Assembly (NCBI GenBank): GCA_964447605.1
Contig: CAYUTA010000001.1
Coordinates: forward strand, 1 to 64,000
Source: CAYUTA01 sp964447605
GTDB lineage: Bacteria > Bacillota > Clostridia > Christensenellales > CAG-138
Length of the DNA stretch: 64,000 nt
Direction: 5' to 3'
The number at the start of each line of letters is the position of its first letter. Position 1 is the stretch's first letter. The notes under the pieces are model-generated. The model had not been told where the DNA came from. It ran no database searches and saw only the letters and a list, made by a program, of their open reading frames with translations. Below are positions 48,480 to 56,678 of this stretch, piece by piece. The translations under genes and the position numbers were made by a program.

Positions 48480-49307
48480 TTATTCGGGCGAGAGCGTAAC
48501 GGCAACCAGTTCCGGCGGATTGCCGAAACGGGGCAGCAGATAGGGCTTTTGGGAAAGACCGCGGCTGACGATCAGCGCTTGACCGCCAAAGCTGAAACAC
48601 CCGCCGGCATACTGTGGAAACCAGCCCTGACCGGGCGCGAACAGCCCGTTTTCCGCAAACGGAACGCGCCATTGCCCGCCATGCGTATGACCGGAGAGCA
48701 TCAGGTCAAATCCATAGGGCAGGATGGTTGCAACCCGCTCGGGGCGGTGGCACAGCAGCACGGAATACGTCTTGTGGCCAAGCTGGCCGGAGAGCGTTTC
48801 CAGCTGCTCCAGCATGGCCGCGCTTCCGCCGCGCAGGTCGTCGAGCCCGCATAGCAGGACGGTCTGTCCGTTGACCGAAACCGCCGCCGCCGCGCCCTGG
48901 AGAACCGTTATGCCATAGGACCGCACGGCCTCCTTTATCTGTTGTTCGCGCCGGCTGAAGCGCTCGTGGTTGCCCGTGACATAATAGCAGGGGAAATTGG
49001 CCGCCAGCACGCGGAGCGCGTCGTGCGCGTTCCGTTCATTTTCGTGCACGTCGAAAATATCGCCGACCAGCACAATCAGATCGGGGGATTCTGCAGCGGC
49101 CGCCTCATACAGCCCCTGTTGCCGCGGGCCGAAGCGGCTGTTATGCAGGTCGGTAACGACGCAGATACGTACCGGCGAGGTGAGCTTTGCGCTCGCGATG
49201 GTATAGCGGCTGACGGCAAGGAAGCGTTTTGTTGCCATGTTCATAAAGCAGAGCATTGCGCATAACAGCAGGGTTGCCAGCGCAACGCGCGATCCCTTTC
49301 GTTTCAT
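48480..49307 (-). CDS. Membrane-anchored metallophosphoesterase
   Basis: The 275-residue protein has a hydrophobic N-terminal anchor (VALATLLLCAMLCFMNMA). The calcineurin-like metal motifs follow: TDLHNSRFG, VLVGDIFDVHE, VTGNHERFS, LLCHRPE and LSGHTHGGQW. It resembles YkuE-type phosphodiesterases acting near the membrane surface. The start is uncertain: ATG 49305-49307 is favoured by the fold, but no ribosome site precedes it, and a TATAAT sequence lies only about 8 bases upstream. An upstream in-frame ATG at 49340 also lacks a ribosome site. Confidence 0.82.
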   Translation of the reverse strand: MKRKGSRVALATLLLCAMLCFMNMATKRFLAVSRYTIASAKLTSPVRICVVTDLHNSRFGPRQQGLYEAAAAESPDLIVLVGDIFDVHENERNAHDALRVLAANFPCYYVTGNHERFSRREQQIKEAVRSYGITVLQGAAAAVSVNGQTVLLCGLDDLRGGSAAMLEQLETLSGQLGHKTYSVLLCHRPERVATILPYGFDLMLSGHTHGGQWRVPFAENGLFAPGQGWFPQYAGGCFSFGGQALIVSRGLSQKPYLLPRFGNPPELVAVTLSPE

Positions 49308-49649
49308 GCAATCATTATAACAGGCCGCGCAACGATCCATACAGGTGATTTCTGGGCGCCCGTTTGAACTTTCTGGAGATTTTTATAACGATACGATTGA
49401 TGCGCCGCTCCACATGGCCTTCATGGCGGAGCGGCGTCTGCGGCCATGGATTCCTATGCGGGAAAAGCAGGGCAACCATATGCGCGGGCGTTGATGGGCA
49501 ACGGCGGCGTTGGGTTCTGCAATGGAAAGGGATGCGGCGCCGGAGATTCTTTGCACATCCTGTATGGGTCGAAAAAAAGGATTATTCGTTGTTACGGTGT
49601 ATATTAAAATTAGTATAATTTTGGCTGCGCGCACGGAGGAGGGAAACGC
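49308..49649. other. Intergenic region with dgt promoter candidate
   Basis: No gene is visible. CGCCGCTCC and GGAGCGGCG (about 49400-49430) form an inverted repeat with a 16-base loop. TTGTTA (49589-49594) and TATAAT (49614-49619), 19 bases apart, may be the dgt promoter. GGAGGAGGG follows as ribosome site. Confidence 0.4.
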
Positions 49650-50681
49650 ATGGAGAAAACTATGTGGAAAGAGGTAACCGCGCGTACCTACTACGAAAAG
49701 CTGCAGGCCGAAACGCTTTCGCCGCACGCCATGCTGGCGCAGAACTCACGCGGGCGCGAAACACCCGTCGAACCATGTGCCATCCGCACCGCGTTCACAC
49801 GCGACCGCGACCGGATCATTCACTGCAAATCCTTCCGCCGCCTTAAGCATAAAACGCAGGTGTTCCTTTCGCCGCAGGGTGATCATTACCGCACGCGCCT
49901 GACGCACACGCTGGAGGTTTCGCAGATTGCGCGCACCATCGCGCGCGCGCTGCGGCTCAACGAGGACCTGACCGAGGCCATTGCGATGGGGCATGATCTC
50001 GGCCATACGCCCTTTGGGCATTCGGGCGAGGATGTGCTCAACCGGCTGACCCCGGGCGGCTTTGAGCATAACGTCCAAAGCCTGCGTGTGGTGGAGAAGC
50101 TTGAAAACGACGGCGCTGGCCTCAATCTGACCTACGAGGTGCGCGACGGTATTATAAACCATAAAAAAAACGGCAACGCCTGCACGCTCGAGGGACGCGT
50201 GGTATCCTTTGCCGACCGCATCGCCTATATCAACCACGACATCGACGATGCAATCCGCGCGGGCGTGCTGCGTGAAAGCGATCTGCCCAGGGAATGCGTG
50301 GAGGTGCTCGGCGGCAGCCACGGGCAGCGCATTAACAACATGATTATCGACGTGGTGGAGCAAAGCTACGGCAGACCGGCCGTGTCGATGTCCGCGCGCG
50401 TTTATGAGATGTTTGACCGCCTGCGCGATTTTATGTTTGCAAACGTCTATAAAAACCCCGTTGCCAAAAGCGAGGAGAGCAAGGCCAAGCGGGTTGTGGA
50501 GGAACTGTTCAAGCATTATTATGCGCACATCGACGAGCTGCCGGAGGATTTTTTGCTCAACCTGCCTGACGGCCGCGAGCGCGTGGTGGCGGACTATATC
50601 GCGTGCATGACGGATAACTACGCCGTGCGTGAATACGAGCGGCTGTTCGTACCCAAGTCGTGGATTGAAGCAGGAAATTGA
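49650..50681 (+). CDS. dgt: Deoxyguanosinetriphosphate triphosphohydrolase-like protein
   Basis: The 343-residue HD-domain enzyme cleaves dNTPs to deoxynucleosides and triphosphate. RRLKHKTQVFLSPQGDHYRTRLTHTLEVSQIARTIARALRLN carries the first His. AMGHDLGHTPFGHSGEDVL carries the HD pair, and SFADRIAYINHDIDDAI carries the final Asp. The length matches the short bacterial Dgt-like family. GGAGGAGGG lies 6 bases before the ATG. It directly precedes dnaG, a common order in Clostridia. Confidence 0.93.
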   Translation: MEKTMWKEVTARTYYEKLQAETLSPHAMLAQNSRGRETPVEPCAIRTAFTRDRDRIIHCKSFRRLKHKTQVFLSPQGDHYRTRLTHTLEVSQIARTIARALRLNEDLTEAIAMGHDLGHTPFGHSGEDVLNRLTPGGFEHNVQSLRVVEKLENDGAGLNLTYEVRDGIINHKKNGNACTLEGRVVSFADRIAYINHDIDDAIRAGVLRESDLPRECVEVLGGSHGQRINNMIIDVVEQSYGRPAVSMSARVYEMFDRLRDFMFANVYKNPVAKSEESKAKRVVEELFKHYYAHIDELPEDFLLNLPDGRERVVADYIACMTDNYAVREYERLFVPKSWIEAGN

Positions 50682-50784
50682 CGAGTTGTGTCGAATATAC
50701 CTCTAGTCTCAAATTGCGTGGAGGAAATCCTGCGACACTGCCGCGCGGGGCGTGTGGATAAACGTTGGATGAAAGGACGTGCGG

Positions 50785-52560
50785 ATGGCATTTTCAGAAA
50801 GCTTCCTCAATGAGCTGGTCGCCAAGAACGATATTGTCTCCGTGATCTCATCCTATGTGGAGCTCAAGCCAAAGGGCCGCAGGCTATGGGGACTTTGCCC
50901 ATTGCACGGGGAGAAGACCGCATCCTTTTCCGTTTCGCCGGACAAGCAGGTATTTTACTGTTTCGGCTGCCATGCGGGCGGCACGGTGGTGCAGTTTATC
51001 ATGCAGATGGAGCGGCTTACCTTCCCGGAGACGGTGCGTTTTCTGGCGGACCGCGCAGGCATGCCGCTGCCCGAGGAGGCAGACGATTCACGCGTGCGGC
51101 AGGACCGCGCAAAGCGGGAGCGGCTGTACGAAGCGTGCAGGCTTGCCGCGCGGTTCTATATGGAAACGTTGCTTGGCGAGGAAGGCGCGCCCGCGCGGGC
51201 GTATCTGAAAGGAAGAAAGCTGACGGGCGACGCGGTCAAGCGGTTTGGGCTCGGCTATGCGCCGGACGCATGGGGCGCGCTCGATACCTATCTGACGGGG
51301 AAGGGTTTTTCGCAACAGGAGCTGCTTGACGCGGGCCTGCTTACGAAAAATGCGCAAAGCGGCCGCGTATATGACGCGTATCGCAACCGTGTGATCTTTC
51401 CGATCGTGGGAACCAACGGCAGGGTGCTGGGATTCGGCGCGCGCGTGCTTGACGGCAGCAAGCCCAAGTACATCAACACCGGCGACACGCTTATTTACAA
51501 TAAGCGCGACAACCTGTACGGCCTGAATCTGCAAAAGGGCGCGCGCCTGGCGGACCTGGTGATTGTGGAGGGCTATACGGATGTAATCGGCCTGTATGAG
51601 GCTGGCGTTTCCAATGTGGTGGCGAGCCTTGGCACGGCGCTGACGCTCCAGCAGGCGCGTTTGCTCAAGCGGTATGCCGAAACGGTGTACATCGCTTACG
51701 ACGGCGATGCGGCAGGGCAGAACGCGACCATTCGCGGGCTGGATATCCTTGGCGGCGAGGGCCTGAACGTGCGGGTGATCGTGTTCCCGGAGGGCAAGGA
51801 CCCGGATGAATTCATCCATGCGGAGGGCAAGGATGCGTTTGACACGCTCAAGGACGGAGCGCTGACGCTGAACGCGTTTAAGCTTGAGCGCATGGCCGGC
51901 GGCTATGCGCTTGAAAATGAAAACGAGCGGGAACAGTACGCCATGCAGGCCTGCCGGCTGATCGGCTCGCTGCAGCCGCTTGAGCAGGAACGGTGTTACC
52001 GCCGGCTTGCGGGGAAAACGGGCTATCCGATTGAGGCGCTCAAGGCGCAGGGCGGACAAAGTAAGCCGTTATCGCAGCATCCGCTGCATAGGAGTCCTCC
52101 GGTATGGAAAAATAACCAAAATGCAGGGACTTCCGCGCAAAAAGAACGCTTCCGCGCGGAGACGGCGCTGTTAGGCGCAATGCTTGCGAGCAGAGAGGCC
52201 GCCGAGACGGCCGTATTGCAGGATGCAGTGGCGCTGATGGCAGAAAAAGCGTATCGTGCGCTGGCCAACGGCATCATTGCGGCATATGCGGTGGAAAGCG
52301 AGCCCAACGTCGCGGCCATCATGGCCGGGATGGACGCAAAAGACGCGGCGCTTGCCGGCGCGGTGCTGCGCGAGGACGCTGAACTGTCCGAGCCCGTGCA
52401 GGCGGTTACGGACTGCATCCGGCGCATACGCCGGTACGATATCAACCAGAGGATTCAGGAGCTGACGCAGTCGCTTTCCGATCCGCAAATGTCAAAGGAG
52501 GAGAAAACGGCATGCCTGACACAAATACAAAATCTCAATCGGGAGTTGCGCGGCGCGTAA
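50785..52560 (+). CDS. dnaG: DNA primase
   Basis: The 591-residue primase has an N-terminal CHC2 zinc finger (CPLHGEKTASFSV and CFGCHAGG, near residues 38-63) and a catalytic core with a Toprim motif EGYTDVIGLYEAG near residue 263. DGDAAGQNA follows near 310, and a C-terminal helicase-interaction region after residue 430. It makes RNA primers for replication. The ATG at 50785 has AAAGGA 7 bases upstream; a GTG two codons earlier is less favoured. Its end overlaps the annotated rpoD start. Confidence 0.97.
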   Translation: MAFSESFLNELVAKNDIVSVISSYVELKPKGRRLWGLCPLHGEKTASFSVSPDKQVFYCFGCHAGGTVVQFIMQMERLTFPETVRFLADRAGMPLPEEADDSRVRQDRAKRERLYEACRLAARFYMETLLGEEGAPARAYLKGRKLTGDAVKRFGLGYAPDAWGALDTYLTGKGFSQQELLDAGLLTKNAQSGRVYDAYRNRVIFPIVGTNGRVLGFGARVLDGSKPKYINTGDTLIYNKRDNLYGLNLQKGARLADLVIVEGYTDVIGLYEAGVSNVVASLGTALTLQQARLLKRYAETVYIAYDGDAAGQNATIRGLDILGGEGLNVRVIVFPEGKDPDEFIHAEGKDAFDTLKDGALTLNAFKLERMAGGYALENENEREQYAMQACRLIGSLQPLEQERCYRRLAGKTGYPIEALKAQGGQSKPLSQHPLHRSPPVWKNNQNAGTSAQKERFRAETALLGAMLASREAAETAVLQDAVALMAEKAYRALANGIIAAYAVESEPNVAAIMAGMDAKDAALAGAVLREDAELSEPVQAVTDCIRRIRRYDINQRIQELTQSLSDPQMSKEEKTACLTQIQNLNRELRGA

Positions 52561-53777
52561 CGAAAGGAGCGGGGACGTTGGAAGAAAAGCAAGCGGCCAG
52601 ACAGAAGCAGCCGAAACCGGAAGCAAAGCCGGAGGAAACCGCCGTCCGTATGGACACGGCGGAGCGGAGCGCGCCGGAGCAGCAGGCCGAGCATAAGCTT
52701 GCGCCCAAGGAGGGTAAGGCCGGAAAAATCAATGAACTGCTCGAACAGGGCAAGCAAAAGGGCATGCTTACCTATAAAGAGATCATGGACGCGCTTGAGG
52801 AGCTCGAGCTCGATCAGGAGCAGGTTGAAAAGATTTACGACCACCTCGAGGAAATGAATATCGATGTGGTTGAAGAGATTGAGGTCCCCGAGGATATCAA
52901 CGAGGAAATCGCCGAGATCGAGACGGTTCTTGCGACTACGGAAGGCGTCAATATCGACGACCCGGTGCGCATGTACCTCAAGGAGATCGGCAAGGTGCCG
53001 CTTTTGACGGCGCAGCAGGAGGTCGAGATTGCACAGCGTATGGCCGAGGGCGACGACGAGGCCAAGCATCAGCTGGCCGAGGCGAACCTGCGGCTTGTCG
53101 TATCCATTGCAAAGCGTTACGTCGGGCGCGGCATGCTGTTTCTGGACTTGATTCAGGAGGGGAACCTCGGCCTGATCAAAGCCGTTGAGAAATTTGATTA
53201 CCGCAAGGGCTATAAATTCTCCACCTATGCCACGTGGTGGATCCGGCAGGCCATTACGCGCGCGATTGCCGACCAGGCGCGCACCATTCGCATCCCGGTG
53301 CATATGGTTGAGACGATCAACAAGCTTATCCGCGTCAACCGGCAGCTTGTGCAGGAGTATGGCCGCGACCCGAGGCCGGATGAAATCGCCAAAGAGATGG
53401 GCATATCGGAGGAAAAGGTGCGCGAGATCATCAAGATTGCGCAGGAGCCCGTTTCATTGGAGACGCCCATCGGCGAGGAGGATGATAGTCACCTCGGCGA
53501 CTTTATTCCGGACGACGAAGCGCCCGCGCCGGCGGAAGCCGTGGCGGTCACGCTGCTCAAGGAGCAGTTGATGGACGTGCTCAATTCGCTCACGCCGCGC
53601 GAAGCCAAGGTGCTGCGGCTGCGCTATGGCCTTGACGACGGCAAGGCGCGTACGCTTGAGGAGGTCGGCAAGGAATTCAACGTTACACGGGAGCGTATCC
53701 GGCAGATTGAGGCAAAAGCTTTGCGTAAGCTGCGCCATCCAAGCCGCAGCAAGCGGCTGAAGGATTTTCTGGAATAA
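52512..53777 (+). CDS. rpoD: Primary RNA polymerase sigma factor
   Basis: The 421-residue sigma-70 has region 1.1 (about 70-125), region 1.2 DPVRMYLKEIGKVPLL, region 2 ANLRLVVSIAKRYVGRGMLFLDLIQEGN and the -10 recognition segment YKFSTYATWWIRQAITR. Region 3 precedes region 4, whose helix-turn-helix is TLEEVGKEFNVTRERIRQIEAKAL. It directs housekeeping transcription. Two starts are possible. The ATG at 52512 has AAAGGAGG about 10 bases upstream and overlaps dnaG by 49 bases. A TTG at 52578 has AAAGGAG 8 bases upstream and avoids the overlap. The dnaG-rpoD order is typical of Firmicutes. Confidence 0.97.
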   Translation: MPDTNTKSQSGVARRVTKGAGTLEEKQAARQKQPKPEAKPEETAVRMDTAERSAPEQQAEHKLAPKEGKAGKINELLEQGKQKGMLTYKEIMDALEELELDQEQVEKIYDHLEEMNIDVVEEIEVPEDINEEIAEIETVLATTEGVNIDDPVRMYLKEIGKVPLLTAQQEVEIAQRMAEGDDEAKHQLAEANLRLVVSIAKRYVGRGMLFLDLIQEGNLGLIKAVEKFDYRKGYKFSTYATWWIRQAITRAIADQARTIRIPVHMVETINKLIRVNRQLVQEYGRDPRPDEIAKEMGISEEKVREIIKIAQEPVSLETPIGEEDDSHLGDFIPDDEAPAPAEAVAVTLLKEQLMDVLNSLTPREAKVLRLRYGLDDGKARTLEEVGKEFNVTRERIRQIEAKALRKLRHPSRSKRLKDFLE

Positions 53778-53794
53778 GAAAAATGGTTTCAGAC

Positions 53795-53834
53795 AAAGCC
53801 GGGTGATGCGAGTCCCCCGCGGACGCCCGGCTTT
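53795..53834 (+). terminator. Terminator after rpoD
   Basis: AAAGCCGGG (53795-53803) pairs with CCCGGCTTT (53826-53834) around a 22-base loop, 17 bases after the rpoD stop. The T run is short. Confidence 0.5.
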
Positions 53835-53963
53835 ATGGCGCAATCGCGCCGTGCTTTGCGCGCTGCTATGCGTCGGTTTTTTGAAGCGGCAAAAGCCCAT
53901 TCCAGTCGACAAAAAAATATGTATTGACACACAATAATGCTTATGGTAAGATAATAAATTTTA

Positions 53964-53993
53964 TTGACATGGTCGATTCGGTTCCGTTATAAT
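53964..53993 (+). promoter_or_regulatory. Consensus promoter of the CarD-type gene
   Basis: A perfect TTGACA (53964-53969) and a perfect TATAAT (53988-53993) are 18 bases apart, about 100 bases before the GTG start. A second TTGACA lies exactly 30 bases upstream (53934-53939) without a clear -10. Confidence 0.65.
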
Positions 53994-54091
53994 GTACATA
54001 GTGAAAATTTGCTGTTGCCGCGTGGAGCATGATGGATGCGGTATGGGGCGGCACGGCAATATTCATTTTGTTTAGAAAGGGCGGAACGACG

Positions 54092-54562
54092 GTGTTTCAG
54101 ATTGGCGAACTGGTCTGTTATCCCATGCACGGCGTTGGCGTGGTGGAATCCATAGAGGAACAATCCGTACTCGGAGAAACCACGCAGTACTATATGCTCC
54201 GTTTCGTCATGGGCAGAATGACCGCGATGGTGCCGGTTGCGTCCGCCGAAACGGTGGGACTTCGGCCGCTCGTGGATGCGGTCAGCTGTGACCGCGTGGT
54301 CAGCTTTCTGCGTGAGGAAAACTGCTCCGAGGAAAGTGACAACTGGAACCAGCGGTATCGCGACAATCTGGACAAGCTGCGCGCGGGCGATATCTTTGCC
54401 GTAGCGGACGTGGTCAAATGCCTCATCCGCCGCGATCAGGAGAAAGGACTGTCGACCGGTGAACGGAAGATGTTTCTAACCGCCAGACAGGTTCTGGTTG
54501 CGGAGCTGGCGGCGTCAAGCGGAAAGGAGGAAAGCGAATTTCTACCCCTAGTCGGGGGATAA
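54092..54562 (+). CDS. CarD/CdnL-type transcription regulator
   Basis: The 156-residue protein has an N-terminal RNA-polymerase-interacting Tudor-like domain (FQIGELVCYPMHGVGVVESIEEQSVLGETTQYYMLRF). A helical C-terminal domain follows, with a CLIRRDQEKGLSTGERKMFLTARQVLVAELA stretch. CarD-type proteins bind the beta subunit and stabilise open promoter complexes, mostly at rRNA and housekeeping genes. The GTG at 54092 is chosen because the fold begins there and a GGGCGG-rich ribosome region precedes it. It is followed after 21 bases by the YacL-type gene. Confidence 0.85.
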   Translation: MFQIGELVCYPMHGVGVVESIEEQSVLGETTQYYMLRFVMGRMTAMVPVASAETVGLRPLVDAVSCDRVVSFLREENCSEESDNWNQRYRDNLDKLRAGDIFAVADVVKCLIRRDQEKGLSTGERKMFLTARQVLVAELAASSGKEESEFLPLVGG

Positions 54563-54583
54563 ACAGAATACGCCAATCATTGC

Positions 54584-55654
54584 ATGCGAAAGGTATGGAG
54601 ATTCGTAATTGCTTTGGTCGGGCTTGGCATTGGCTGCGGGATCGTCGCGCTGATTTTATACAACGTCAAATTCCCGGGCTATGAATATGTCATGCGGTAC
54701 ACGACCAATACAGGCGTTTTGATCGGCATCTACGTGCTTGTGGGCTTTTCATCCGGACTTATTTTTTATATTATCTCGCCCAAGCTGATCGATGCGACGG
54801 AGGCCTGTTTCCAGAAATTTGAGAATCGGCTGACCGAAATGCCCGCGCTGGACATTCTTTTTGGCGTAATCGGCATCATGCTCGGTCTGTTGCTTGCTTT
54901 CTTACTCGGCCTGATTGTCAGGATGATTGACGTGCCGGTGCTGTCGGAAATCATTACGCTGGCGCTGTATCTGCTGTGCGGCTATTATGGCGGCTGCATC
55001 GGCGTGACGCGGCGCCGGGAATTCATCAACGGGCTGCGCAGGGGGGCGGGCAAGGACGGCGCCGTGCGTCCCAAGGTGCTCGACACCAGCGTTATCATAG
55101 ACGGGCGTATTTTTGACGTATGCAAAACGGGGTTTATTGAAGGAACGCTGATTGTGCCCTCTTTTGTGCTCAAAGAACTGCGTCACATTGCCGACAGCGC
55201 GGATGCGATGAAGCGGAATCGTGGCAGACGCGGGCTCGATATCATCCAGTCCATGCAGCAGGAGTTGACCCAGCCGGTCGAAATTGAAGAGCGCGACTAT
55301 GACGACGCCGACGAGGTGGATCTCAAGCTGCTGCGGCTGGCGCTGGATCTTGACGGCGTGCTGGTGACCAACGATTACAATCTGAACAAGGTCGCGGCAG
55401 TGCAGAACACGGCGGTGCTCAATATCAACGACCTTGCGGGCGCGCTGCGGCCGGTGTTGCTGCCGGGCGAGGAGCTTGCGCTTGCCATTGTCAGAGAAGG
55501 CAAGGAGTCGGGGCAGGGCGTGGGGTATCTCGAGGACGGCACGATGGTCATTGTCGAGGGCGGGCGCAGGCGGATTGGCGAAACCGCGGAGCTGATTGTA
55601 ACCAGCGCGCTGCAAACCTCGGCGGGGCGCATGATATTTGCCAAGCTGAAGTAG
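54584..55654 (+). CDS. YacL-type PIN/TRAM-domain membrane protein
   Basis: The 356-residue protein has four membrane helices (about residues 5-145). A PIN nuclease domain follows (KVLDTSVIIDGRIFDVCKTGF, FVLKELRHIADSAD, LDGVLVTNDYNLNKVA with conserved acidic residues), then a C-terminal TRAM domain (GQGVGYLEDGTMVIVEGGRRRIGE). This is the YacL plan; in Bacillus yacL follows the CarD-like-region genes. It probably cleaves RNA near the membrane. No clear ribosome site is seen before the ATG at 54584, suggesting translation coupled to the upstream gene. Confidence 0.9.
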   Translation: MRKVWRFVIALVGLGIGCGIVALILYNVKFPGYEYVMRYTTNTGVLIGIYVLVGFSSGLIFYIISPKLIDATEACFQKFENRLTEMPALDILFGVIGIMLGLLLAFLLGLIVRMIDVPVLSEIITLALYLLCGYYGGCIGVTRRREFINGLRRGAGKDGAVRPKVLDTSVIIDGRIFDVCKTGFIEGTLIVPSFVLKELRHIADSADAMKRNRGRRGLDIIQSMQQELTQPVEIEERDYDDADEVDLKLLRLALDLDGVLVTNDYNLNKVAAVQNTAVLNINDLAGALRPVLLPGEELALAIVREGKESGQGVGYLEDGTMVIVEGGRRRIGETAELIVTSALQTSAGRMIFAKLK

Positions 55655-55707
55655 CGCGGCAATTCGGCTTGGACGCGGCAAAAGTCCTGTTTTTATGCCA
55701 AATTGCT

Positions 55708-55737
55708 TGACAGATGTTTGCGCGTTCCACTATAATA
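55708..55737 (+). promoter_or_regulatory. Promoter of the rpmH operon
   Basis: A perfect TTGACA (55708-55713) and TATAAT (55732-55737) are 18 bases apart. A 7-bp inverted repeat (TAATAGC, 4-base loop, GCTATTA, 55734-55751) overlaps the -10 box and start site, a possible control point. Confidence 0.65.
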
Positions 55738-55835
55738 GCTAAGGCTATTAACGTGCGGGTAATCGCCCATGCGGTAATATAAACATGGCAGGGCAGCCTG
55801 CACATTTTGAATTTACGTAAGTGAGGTGAAATGGG

Positions 55836-55970
55836 ATGGTACGTACCTATCAGCCCAAGAAACGGCAGCGCAGCAAAGTGCACGGTTTTCGTAAGCGCAT
55901 GAAGACGGCGGACGGTCGCAACGTGCTAAAAAGGAGACGCGCAAAGGGCCGTAAGGTTCTGAGCGCATAA
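55836..55970 (+). CDS. rpmH: 50S ribosomal protein L34
   Basis: The 44-residue, highly basic protein begins MVRTYQPKKRQRSKVHGFRKRM and ends RRAKGRKVLSA, the full L34 sequence pattern. The ATG at 55836 follows GAGGTGA. It sits in the classical rpmH-rnpA-yidD-yidC order near replication origins of Firmicutes, although dnaA is not upstream here. Confidence 0.96.
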   Translation: MVRTYQPKKRQRSKVHGFRKRMKTADGRNVLKRRRAKGRKVLSA

Positions 55971-56081
55971 ACTTCTGCAATCGATTGTACCCAACACACA
56001 AGCGCTTGCGGCGGGCATTTGCTTGCCGCAAGCTTTTTTCAAACGGGGCGCGCGCGTCCCATCGGGGGCGAACGGGCAAGG

Positions 56082-56432
56082 GTGAAGCGAGCCGATTCCT
56101 TAAAACGAAAAAAGGAATTCCGATATACCTACCGGGTTGGAAAGTCGCAGGCCAACCGGTTTTGTGCGCTGGTTTTTGCGGGCAATCGTACGGGAAGCGT
56201 CAAAGTCGGCTTTTCTGTCAGCAAGAAAATTGGCAACAGCGTGTGCCGTAACCGCGTGAAGCGGCGCATGCGCGAGGCGGTAACGCCGCTGATCCCGTCC
56301 ATTTCCGGCGGACATAACGTGATCTTTATTGCACGGGAAGCGGTCATTGACGCGCCGTTTGAAGAACTATGTACAAGCATGCGCGCGTTATTAAGCCGCG
56401 CCGGCCTGCTGCTGCGGGAGGGACCGGCGTGA
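56082..56432 (+). CDS. rnpA: Ribonuclease P protein component
   Basis: The 116-residue basic protein assists the RNase P RNA in maturing tRNA 5' ends. The RNR signature lies in KVGFSVSKKIGNSVCRNRVKRRMREA. The GTG at 56082 gives the standard length beginning VKRADSLKRKKEFRYTYR; a TTG/ATG-type start at 56019 would add 21 residues without family support. The stop overlaps the yidD GTG start (GTGA). Confidence 0.95.
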   Translation: MKRADSLKRKKEFRYTYRVGKSQANRFCALVFAGNRTGSVKVGFSVSKKIGNSVCRNRVKRRMREAVTPLIPSISGGHNVIFIAREAVIDAPFEELCTSMRALLSRAGLLLREGPA

Positions 56433-56638
56433 AGCGGGCGTTGCTGTGGTTGATTCACGGTTATCGGAACTACATTTCTCCGGGGCTTCGGCCCTGCTGC
56501 CGTTTTACGCCCACGTGTTCGCAATACGCGCTCGAGGCCATTGAAAAATACGGCGCGTGTAAGGGGCTTGGACTTGCCGTCCGGCGCGTCCTGCGGTGCA
56601 ATCCGTTTTCCAAAGGCGGGTACGACCCCGTTAAGTAG
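56429..56638 (+). CDS. yidD: Membrane protein insertion efficiency factor YidD
   Basis: The 69-residue protein has an amphipathic N-terminal helix (KRALLWLIHGYRNYISPGLRP) and the conserved CCRFTPTCSQYALEAIEKYG and RCNPFSKGGYDPV. YidD aids membrane protein insertion with YidC. The GTG start overlaps the rnpA stop by 4 bases, the usual arrangement. Confidence 0.94.
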   Translation: MKRALLWLIHGYRNYISPGLRPCCRFTPTCSQYALEAIEKYGACKGLGLAVRRVLRCNPFSKGGYDPVK

Positions 56639-56678
56639 TTTTAAACAGGTTTTATACAACTCGGGAGGAGGGAAATCC

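Noticed and set aside
55655..55835. Replication origin next to rpmH
   Set aside because: No dnaA gene and no cluster of DnaA-box-like TTATNCACA sequences were seen in this short interval.
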